Assembly (NCBI GenBank): GCA_964473045.1 | Contig: CAYYMX010000085.1 | Span: forward strand, 1-5,616 | Length of the DNA stretch: 5,616 nt | DNA from: CAYYMX01 sp964473045 | GTDB taxonomy: Bacteria; Pseudomonadota; Alphaproteobacteria; Methylaequorales; Methylaequoraceae | Reading direction: 5' to 3' | In this document: piece by piece, positions 1-5,008 of the stretch | Numbering within the stretch: the first letter of the stretch is position 1 | How the letters are laid out: each line of letters starts with the position of its first letter | Notes under the pieces: model-generated | What the model saw: only the letters and a program-made list of their open reading frames with translations | Told to the model about the DNA's origin: nothing | Databases searched by the model: none | Position numbers and translations under genes: made by a program

Positions 1-16
1 GAATATATTCCGTCAC

Positions 17-93
17 TGTAGAGTAGGTCATCTTGTTAGAGAAGTGGAATCATAATCCACGTATTTGGATTTCAAGTTCCTTCTTCGCTAACA
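17..93 (+). tRNA. Degenerate tRNA-like sequence, anticodon CAT (probable tRNA-Met/Ile2 remnant)
   Basis: The sequence lines up over 77 bases with a standard class I tRNA of the Met(CAT) type. The anticodon arm is perfect: stem GTGGA (44-48), loop ATCATAA (49-55, anticodon CAT at 51-53, T33 present) and stem TCCAC (56-60). The D-loop side keeps TTGTTAGAG (33-41), close to the usual TTGGTTAGAG. A five-base variable region (61-65) precedes a TTCAAGT T-loop at 71-77. A discriminator-like A at 90 is followed by ACA instead of CCA. The D stem keeps only two of four pairs, the T stem about two of five including a wobble, and the acceptor has at least two mismatches. It is therefore probably a decayed tRNA gene or a tRNA fragment left by integration rather than a working tRNA. 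A chance resemblance is unlikely given the spacing but cannot be excluded by eye. Confidence 0.5.
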
Positions 94-142
94 AAATTCT
101 TAATAAAATCAATGATTGATATATTAATATAGTAGAATAGGG

Positions 143-175
143 GTGTCTAAATAAAGTTAGATAAAAGTTAGACAC
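143..175. repeat. 8-bp perfect inverted repeat with two competing 3' arms
   Basis: GTGTCTAA at 143-150 is matched perfectly by TTAGACAC at 168-175, with a 17-base spacer. Inside the spacer a second TTAGA (157-161) could pair with TCTAA (146-150) as a shorter alternative stem. AAGTTAGA occurs at both possible 3' arms. No T run follows on either strand, so a classical intrinsic terminator is doubtful. Other possibilities are an operator, a transposon-end remnant or a small structured RNA; the sequence alone does not decide. Confidence 0.5.
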
Positions 176-179
176 AAAA

Positions 180-204
180 TTAGGTAGAAATATGTTTAGG
201 TAGA
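180..204. repeat. Direct repeat TTAGGTAGA, two copies 16 bases apart
   Basis: TTAGGTAGA appears at 180-188 and again at 196-204. The 16-base period is about one and a half helical turns. It sits five bases beyond the inverted repeat and shares its TTAG-rich character, so the two may be parts of one decayed element. No function is evident. Confidence 0.45.
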
Positions 205-338
205 TAACTTTTAGATCCGATCGACTTGTTTGATAATTTCATGTTCATACTTTTTCCAATATTCATAATGTTAATGCTTTTAAAAGGAAATATTAGTGAA
301 AACTTAATTGGAGAACATATTTTGAAAATAAAATTACT

Positions 339-1511
339 TTAAATTTTTTTACATCCTAAGTGAAGAAAATCAACCTCTCTTTCAGAAAAATTTTTATAAA
401 AATGATTTGTTAAAACCATGTCTTTATATTTTTTTATTATAAATTTAAGATATTTTTCGTCTATCCATTCAACAATACCATTTTCTTTTTTTTTGGTTAG
501 ATTATTCAGTATTCTTGCTGAAACTACATCACCACCATGAAATCCATCTAAAAATTCACAGTCATTGGTGTTTATAGAATCTGGATTATAAAAATCATAG
601 TGAAAATGATGAAGCCTTTTAAGGCTATTCCTAAAAAGATTAATGTATAAATAATTTTTCTTATTTAGATTTATCTTATCGTAGACTAATGGCGGAAGAG
701 GATTTAAAAATGTTATTACTCTTACACCTGAACTTTCAAGATCACTTACTATTTTTTTAATACTATTCAGACGAGCAATAGAAACTTCATTACCATAAAT
801 AAACTGTTTAGAATTTAGATTAATTCTCTTCAAAGTTTTTGAAAATTTCTTTTCATTTTTAAAAACATTTCTTCCATAAATTTGACCAAGATGGTAACTG
901 GATCCATCTTTAGCAAAACCTACCCCATTAAATTTTGCGTTTATTCCAATATATTTAGATTGATTTAAATAATTTTCATTCAAAATTACTTGGAAATAAT
1001 CATTAATATTAATTTTACCATCCAAAATCCATTTAAAAGGTGCGATTATCCCATCAGGAGATAATTTTTGGCCATAATCTATATGATGATTAAAATTTAA
1101 CCCTTCAGTATAATCTTTGCTATTGTTCCCCCACCAAAAATCAATTCCAAATAATACAATATGAGGTTTATGAATTTTTAAAATATCTTTAACTAATTTT
1201 TCTCCCTCAAGAGGATAGTTAGTAGTCCTGCCTAAATTAATAAATGAATTATTGAAAAACTTTTCCCGAAATTGGAGAACAGTAGATGATCCTATCAAAA
1301 CTATTTTTGGCTTAGTTTTTCTATATAAAGCCATTTTATATGGATAGACATTTGAATGTAATGCTGTTCCATAAANNNNNNNNNNTACTTGGTTTAAAGG
1401 AGTAATTTCACCAATATTTTTTAAAAAAAAGTAATTTAACAAACCAAATGGAATTAAAAATATAATTGGAATGATAAATGATTTAATAAAATTTATATTT
1501 GATTTTCTCAT
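339..1511 (-). CDS. Membrane-anchored SGNH-like protein, probable O-acyltransferase partner of the MBOAT
   Basis: The frame encodes 390 residues. A charged N-terminus (MRKSN) is followed by one hydrophobic segment at about 9-30, which suggests a signal anchor with the rest in the periplasm. SGNH-like features are visible in order. IGSST at 73-77 gives a candidate nucleophile Ser76, with S in place of the D of a classic GDS. NLG at 92-94 corresponds to the block II glycine. GIDFWWGNN at 122-130 may supply a block III Asn. DGFH at 322-325 matches the D-x-x-H of block V. In two-component systems such as AlgI/AlgJ, PatA/PatB and DltB/DltD, such a protein receives or transfers the acyl group passed out by the MBOAT. 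The gene begins 12 bases after the MBOAT stop, so the two are very likely co-transcribed. The first N gap falls at residues 43-46; ten bases keep the frame open, but the four residues there are unknown. The triad assignment and exact substrate are inferred; a non-catalytic accessory role remains possible. Confidence 0.75.
   Translation of the reverse strand: MRKSNINFIKSFIIPIIFLIPFGLLNYFFLKNIGEITPLNQVXXXXYGTALHSNVYPYKMALYRKTKPKIVLIGSSTVLQFREKFFNNSFINLGRTTNYPLEGEKLVKDILKIHKPHIVLFGIDFWWGNNSKDYTEGLNFNHHIDYGQKLSPDGIIAPFKWILDGKININDYFQVILNENYLNQSKYIGINAKFNGVGFAKDGSSYHLGQIYGRNVFKNEKKFSKTLKRINLNSKQFIYGNEVSIARLNSIKKIVSDLESSGVRVITFLNPLPPLVYDKINLNKKNYLYINLFRNSLKRLHHFHYDFYNPDSINTNDCEFLDGFHGGDVVSARILNNLTKKKENGIVEWIDEKYLKFIIKKYKDMVLTNHFYKNFSEREVDFLHLGCKKI
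1376..1385. other. Assembly gap (10 N) inside the SGNH-like gene
   Basis: Ten undetermined bases fall just after the predicted N-terminal membrane segment. Reading ten bases keeps a single frame on both sides. Because the second gap has the same length and breaks frame, ten may be a placeholder rather than a measured length, and the protein could be longer here by whole codons. Confidence 0.95.
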
Positions 1512-1523
1512 TAATAAAATTCT

Positions 1524-3080
1524 TTAAAATTGAAAATATAAAAATTCCCCTGAACGAGACATAAAAATTAAACATATTATTGATATAAATGAAAATAATA
1601 ATCCCCAAAAAATATTTGGTTTCCATTTAATAAATCTTAAAAAATTTTGTGTCTCTGAATATTTTTTCAAATTTTTAGTTGATAAATAAGAAGTGAATTC
1701 TGTGGTGTTAGGAAAAGTAAGAACAATTATTAAAAAAACGAACAAAGTTAAAAGTTGTTCAAGCCCTAAAAACAAATAACCTGCTTCAAATTTTACATTA
1801 TAATTTAAAAAAATACTAGTAAATGCACCTAAATAATCTAGATACGTTTCAGGAAGTACAAGTCCATTTAAACCTAACATTCCTGATATAATATTCAATG
1901 CGGTTTCTATGTTAGTTGAACGGAAAAAAACCCATGTAAAATTGAGAAAAATAAGAGTTAAAAAGCATCCTGTCCATTCACTTAAAGAACTATTTATAAC
2001 TTTTATATTTGATTTTATAAATAAATCTCTCCATATATGATTTATTATTATTCCAGTGCCATGAAGGAATCCCCACAAAATAAAAGTCCAACTTGCCCCA
2101 TGCCAAATGCCTCCAATAAACATAACTAAAAAAATATTAAAGTATCTTCGATAAAACCCTTTTTGATTTCCCCCGAGCGGAATGTAAAGGTAGTACTTCA
2201 AAAACCTTGATAAAGTTATATGCCAGCTTTTCCAAAATTCTATCAAGCTGGTAGATTTGTATGGTGAAAAAAAATTTATAGGAAGTTTTAGTCCAAAAAT
2301 TAGTCCTAGGCCTATTGCCATATCCGAATATCCTGAAAAATCGAAATAGATTTGAAAGGTATATGCCACTGAACCAGTCCACGCTTCTAAAAAAGGTATT
2401 ACTATTCCTTTTTCAGCAGCGTTAAAAACTGGCGAAGCATAAGATGCCATACTATCTGCCATAATAACTTTTTTAAATAGTCCAATAATAAAAAAAGCAA
2501 TACCTTGGGCAATTAAATTACTATTAAAATAACCTGCCTGTCCTCTGATAAATTGCGGCATCATCTCTTTATGATGAACAATGGGGCCTGCAATTAGTTG
2601 AGGGAAAAAAGTAACAAATAAAAAATAATTAAGAAAGTTATGTTTATCAACATCGTTATTATGAATATCAACTAAATAAGCAATTTGCTGAAATGTATAA
2701 AAAGAAATTCCAAGTGGGAGAATTATATTTAAACTAGGTACATTAAAGTTAATTATTTGATTTATATTATCTATAAAAAAATTAGAATATTTAAAATACG
2801 CTAATAGACTTAAATTAAAAGTTATACCTAAAATTAAACAATATTTTCTTACAAGAGAGTTTCTATCACAAGCTATTATTATTGTTGCTAATAAAAAATT
2901 AATAAAAATTGATAATAATAAAACCCATAAAAGACTCCAATCCCAAAACCCATAAAAAATTAAGGATGAAATACCAAGCAAACACATTAAATATTTTTTC
3001 TTTAAATGTTGAATAAAGAATAAACACAAACATAATGAAGGTAAGAAAAATAATACAAAATTATAACTGCTGAAAATCAT
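1524..3080 (-). CDS. MBOAT-family membrane O-acyltransferase (AlgI-like)
   Basis: This 518-residue, strongly hydrophobic protein has many membrane segments spread along its length, and its size is typical of bacterial AlgI/PatA-type MBOAT proteins. Family signatures are visible: LPLGISFYTFQ at 121-131, FPQLIAGPI at 159-167, FDFSGYSDMAIG at 246-257, FWKSWHITLSRFL at 282-294, YIPLGGN at 299-305 and GGIWHGASW at 323-331. His327 in the last motif is the expected catalytic histidine. The C-terminal FLYFQF is also a common ending in this family. Such proteins sit in the inner membrane and pass an acyl group, usually acetyl, to an exported polymer together with a periplasmic SGNH partner. That partner is the next gene downstream, 12 bases away. 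The start at 3080 gives the usual MIFSSYNFVLFFLP opening of the family. The ribosome site is weak; AGGAAA lies some 17 bases upstream. The polymer being modified cannot be read from the sequence, but the fucose and methyltransferase genes nearby favour a surface polysaccharide. Confidence 0.94.
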   Translation of the reverse strand: MIFSSYNFVLFFLPSLCLCLFFIQHLKKKYLMCLLGISSLIFYGFWDWSLLWVLLLSIFINFLLATIIIACDRNSLVRKYCLILGITFNLSLLAYFKYSNFFIDNINQIINFNVPSLNIILPLGISFYTFQQIAYLVDIHNNDVDKHNFLNYFLFVTFFPQLIAGPIVHHKEMMPQFIRGQAGYFNSNLIAQGIAFFIIGLFKKVIMADSMASYASPVFNAAEKGIVIPFLEAWTGSVAYTFQIYFDFSGYSDMAIGLGLIFGLKLPINFFSPYKSTSLIEFWKSWHITLSRFLKYYLYIPLGGNQKGFYRRYFNIFLVMFIGGIWHGASWTFILWGFLHGTGIIINHIWRDLFIKSNIKVINSSLSEWTGCFLTLIFLNFTWVFFRSTNIETALNIISGMLGLNGLVLPETYLDYLGAFTSIFLNYNVKFEAGYLFLGLEQLLTLFVFLIIVLTFPNTTEFTSYLSTKNLKKYSETQNFLRFIKWKPNIFWGLLFSFISIICLIFMSRSGEFLYFQF

Positions 3081-3104
3081 TTATTTTATTAAAATTTAAG
3101 TTTC

Positions 3105-3585
3105 CTAGATATTTATAAAATCTTCATAGTCTGAAATTTTGAAATAATTTGCCAATTCCTCGCAATTATTCCCTGACATCCAAACTCTAGTAAAAAATTT
3201 TGGATGTAAAGTTATATCATCAATTTTATTAAACCATTTTTCTCCTCTTCAAAGCATGTATCCTCCCCATCCAACTGGTGAAAACGAAGAAGGACCTTCT
3301 TAAACAGCATTAAATAAATCTTATCAAATATTTAATGAAATTTTCTACTAAGAGCATATAATCTTTTTGGTTCATACTTGAGTTCCCCATCTACCAGTTC
3401 AAAAAAACCAAATTTTTATCTTCAACAAGCATTTGAATTATTTTCCCAAATTGAAATGCTTCTTCAGGAGAATAATAATCATCCCAATATTTTGCATAAT
3501 CTTTATCCTCTTGAGTGCAAATTGAAGATGCAAAAGATGACAAAGGGTGCAAGAGTAAAACTAAGAATATTAATAATCTAAACAT
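3105..3585 (-). pseudogene. Broken gene for a small secreted protein of unknown function
   Basis: The start at 3585 gives a clear signal peptide (MFRLLIFLVLLLHPLSSFA, then SSIC) and about 45 mature residues before a TAG stop at 3391-3393. Coding character then continues in other frames. One extra base in the seven-A run at 3401-3407 would give FFELVDGELKYEPKRLYALSRKFH. That frame meets TAA at 3332-3334, then continues IFDKIYLMLFK. A second extra base near 3298-3304 would lead into EGPSSFSPVGWGGYML. This third frame is interrupted by TGA at 3249-3251, then runs through RGEKWFNKIDDITLHPKFF to a TAG at 3105-3107. Net reconstruction is a secreted protein of about 160 residues carrying two single-base deletions and two nonsense codons. 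The start lies 13 bases after the NusG-like stop, so it belongs to the same operon. The GPR/SPVGW...ML layout resembles small hypothetical exported proteins I have seen in marine bacteria, but I cannot name a family. Sequencing error in homopolymers could explain the frameshifts but less easily the stops. Confidence 0.65.
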
Positions 3586-3598
3586 AATTCAAAACTTT

Positions 3599-4090
3599 TC
3601 AGACAATAAAATTTTCTATATCATTTTTCTGAACTTTTATTCTTGTTTTTTGACCCATGTAATTTAAAAGTAAATAAAGTCTTTGATTGGTTTCAATATT
3701 TTCAATTGTTCCAATAAAATTTGTAAAAGGACCATTTATAACTTCAACTTTATTGCCGACTACAAAATTCTGAAGGGGCATTATTTTCCCAATGTTATCA
3801 CATCTTAAAGTTAATTCTGAAATTAAATCATTTGGAACGATTGCAGGGTTATTTCCAAATGATACAATACGGGAAACACCAATCGTAGAATTAATGGATT
3901 TTAATGATTTTGATTTATTTGTCAGGTTGACAAACATATATCCTGGGAAAAGTGGGCGTAATTCTTTAACAAATGTTTTTTGTTTTCTTTTGGTAATTTC
4001 ATGGAAAGGAAGAAAAATTTCAAAACCCTGATTTTTAAGATGTTTTGCAGCCTTTTTATGGGAATTAACTTTATATTGTATTAAAATCCT
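3599..4090 (-). CDS. NusG/RfaH-family specialised transcription antiterminator, 5' end lost at an assembly gap
   Basis: The open frame runs from the N gap to a TGA at 3599-3601 and encodes at least 163 residues. It begins RILIQYKVNSHKKAAKHL, followed by NQGFEIFLP and a basic TKRKQKTF stretch, then RPLFPGYMFVNL. These are the hallmarks of the NusG N-terminal (NGN) domain, which binds RNA polymerase. The C-terminal part has NKVEVINGPFTNFIGTIENI, a good KOW motif. The only ATG left in frame (3937) lies inside the conserved PGYMFV motif and cannot be the true start. Just beyond the gap the minus strand reads ATGAACATCAATAAAATAAA (start at 4122), which would give MNINKIN before the gap, a natural NusG-type opening. 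Total size would then be about 172 residues, close to NusG and RfaH. Its place as first gene of a polysaccharide-modification operon, rather than beside secE and ribosomal genes, argues for an RfaH/UpxY/LoaP-like operon-specific factor. No ops-like recruitment site was recognised. Confidence 0.88.
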   Translation of the reverse strand, partial: RILIQYKVNSHKKAAKHLKNQGFEIFLPFHEITKRKQKTFVKELRPLFPGYMFVNLTNKSKSLKSINSTIGVSRIVSFGNNPAIVPNDLISELTLRCDNIGKIMPLQNFVVGNKVEVINGPFTNFIGTIENIETNQRLYLLLNYMGQKTRIKVQKNDIENFIV

Positions 4091-4100
4091 NNNNNNNNNN
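4091..4100. other. Assembly gap (10 N) at the start of the NusG/RfaH-like gene
   Basis: Ten undetermined bases separate the body of the NusG/RfaH-like gene from a likely start codon at 4120-4122. With exactly ten bases the two sides are in different frames. A true gap of two bases, or two plus a multiple of three, would join them. Confidence 0.95.
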
Positions 4101-4230
4101 AATTTATTTTATTGATGTTCATAAATTTTATTTTAATTTTTTTTATTTAAAATAAAAAGTGTTAAAATAGAAAAATCACAATTTAAATAGACGATGAGAT
4201 TTATTAATATTAACAATAATGATATAAATA
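4101..4230. promoter_or_regulatory. Divergent AT-rich intergenic region with probable promoters
   Basis: This stretch separates the minus-strand operon led by the NusG/RfaH-like gene from the plus-strand operon starting at 4231, so both promoters should lie here. TAAAAT at 4163-4168 is a fair sigma70 -10 candidate for the plus strand, but only T-rich sequence lies at the -35 distance. On the minus strand ATTTTA at 4125-4130 and 4130-4135 reads as TAAAAT but is very close to the proposed start at 4122. A 19-base perfect AT palindrome lies at 4140-4158. No Shine-Dalgarno sequence precedes 4231. The base composition is so AT-rich that individual promoter calls are weak. Confidence 0.35.
4140..4158. 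repeat. Perfect AT-only palindrome, 9-bp arms
   Basis: TTTTTATTT at 4140-4148 and AAATAAAAA at 4150-4158 are exact reverse complements around a single A. It lies midway between two divergent operons and just upstream of the candidate -10 at 4163. It may be a regulator site, or may simply reflect the low-complexity composition. Confidence 0.4.
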
Positions 4231-4977
4231 ATGAATTTAAATAAAACAAAAATTTTATGGGTAGATGTTGGAACACATTTCGGTCAAGAATTCTCCTCAA
4301 TTTTTGGTAGTTATTTGTGGTTTTTATACAAAATTTTTAGAAGAATGGTAGGTGCTTTAATATTTAAAAAAGGTGAACACTTAAAATTAATTGATACAAT
4401 TAGAATATTTAAAAAAAAAATAATTTTGAAAAACAAAAGGGAAAAATTTTATGTTTTATGTGTTGAAGCAAACCCTAAGATCTTAAGAAATAAAGTTTAT
4501 GAAAAAGTAGATAGTGTTAATTGTTTTGCTCTAGGCGGTAATGAAGATTCGAAGTTAGGAAACTTGTTTTTTGCCGATGGAGATGACACAGGCCAGGGAA
4601 GTTCAATTTTTAAAGAGAAAGGGAATATTGATTTAGAACATTCAGTATTGGTTAACATTGTATCACCAATCCAATTTGCCAAAAAAATTAAAAGAAATAT
4701 GTTTAATAATAATGTTGATTATAAAGTGATTTTGAGGATAAATTGTGAAGGCTCTGAAGACGAAATAATTTATGCTTTTAAAGAAGTTTTCGGTGATAAT
4801 TTTTCAGAAGTTTTTGGATCGCTTAAAGATGTAAAGGGAGTAAAAGGTGAAAAAGCTTATAATGATTTAGTAAATTTTATGACAAGTTCAAAAATCCATT
4901 TTACTGATTTTTCAAGCTCGGTATTGTCTTGGCCTAATGCATTTTCTAGAATTAATAATATTTCAAATAGTATATAA
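4231..4977 (+). CDS. FkbM-like SAM-dependent methyltransferase
   Basis: The product is 248 residues with the order of motifs seen in FkbM-family methyltransferases. WVDVGTHFGQE at 10-20 corresponds to the SAM-binding glycine motif (D12, G14, G18). VLCVEANP at 75-82 supplies the acidic residue (Glu79) that normally holds the SAM ribose. GDDTGQGSSIF at 117-127 matches the short Gly/Ser segment that follows in this family. ILRINCEGSEDEII at 167-180 corresponds to the usual IDVEG-x-E motif. In that motif the normal Asp is Asn171, which is unusual. A basic, partly hydrophobic insertion of some 45 residues (about 25-70) separates the first two motifs. FkbM-like enzymes are frequent in polysaccharide clusters, where they are thought to O-methylate sugars or glycolipids; the acceptor here is unknown. 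The start at 4231 is the first possible in this frame, since TAA lies at 4225-4227. There is no clear ribosome site. The stop is 31 bases before fcl, indicating one operon. Confidence 0.75.
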   Translation: MNLNKTKILWVDVGTHFGQEFSSIFGSYLWFLYKIFRRMVGALIFKKGEHLKLIDTIRIFKKKIILKNKREKFYVLCVEANPKILRNKVYEKVDSVNCFALGGNEDSKLGNLFFADGDDTGQGSSIFKEKGNIDLEHSVLVNIVSPIQFAKKIKRNMFNNNVDYKVILRINCEGSEDEIIYAFKEVFGDNFSEVFGSLKDVKGVKGEKAYNDLVNFMTSSKIHFTDFSSSVLSWPNAFSRINNISNSI

Positions 4978-4997
4978 TTATTATTAATTTGATTAGT

Positions 4998-5001
4998 GGG
5001 G
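4998..5001 (+). promoter_or_regulatory. Ribosome binding site of fcl
   Basis: GGGG lies seven bases upstream of the ATG at 5009 in an otherwise AT-rich spacer and is the strongest Shine-Dalgarno-like sequence seen before a start in this window. It supports the chosen start of fcl. Confidence 0.45.
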
Positions 5002-5008
5002 TTTTAAG

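Larger units (their letters stand above)
94..338. other. Intergenic region without a convincing gene
   Basis: No reading frame of useful length or recognisable product is seen on either strand. The region lies downstream of both the tRNA-like remnant (plus) and the SGNH-like gene (minus), so a terminator is expected, but no clear stem followed by a T run is visible for the minus-strand operon. It contains small symmetric sequences: ATCAAT-G-ATTGAT at 108-120, ATATTAATAT at 121-130 and CTTTTAAAAG at 277-286. It also holds the larger inverted repeat at 143-175 and the direct repeats at 180-204, listed separately. Short minus-strand frames of 19-28 codons around 180-270 are not supported by any start signal or similarity I recognise. 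Confidence 0.6.

Noticed and set aside
143..204. CRISPR-like array
   Set aside because: Repeats are only 8-9 bases, two copies each, with no regular spacers and no cas genes.
180..270. Short minus-strand peptides of 19-28 codons
   Set aside because: They are short, in a very AT-rich spacer, lack ribosome sites and match nothing I know.
2137..2382. Open frame of 81 codons on the minus strand
   Set aside because: It lies wholly within the MBOAT gene in another frame; the MBOAT motifs FDFSGYSDMA and WKSWHITLS are encoded over the same bases.
3249..3251. TGA read as Trp or selenocysteine in the secreted protein gene
   Set aside because: Other genes here end in or avoid TGA normally (the NusG-like gene stops at TGA), and the same gene has frameshifts and another stop, so decay is simpler.
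3378..3581. Open frame of 67 codons on the plus strand
   Set aside because: It is antisense to the signal-peptide part of the broken secreted gene, has no ribosome site and no recognisable product.
3599..3937. A 112-residue protein starting at the ATG at 3937
   Set aside because: That ATG lies inside the conserved PGYMFV motif of the NGN domain, and the frame continues upstream with NusG-like sequence to the N gap.
3792..4031. Open frame of 79 codons on the plus strand
   Set aside because: It is antisense to the NusG/RfaH-like gene, whose conserved motifs explain this sequence.
4497..4682. Open frame of 61 codons on the minus strand
   Set aside because: It is antisense to the FkbM-like gene and shows no family features.
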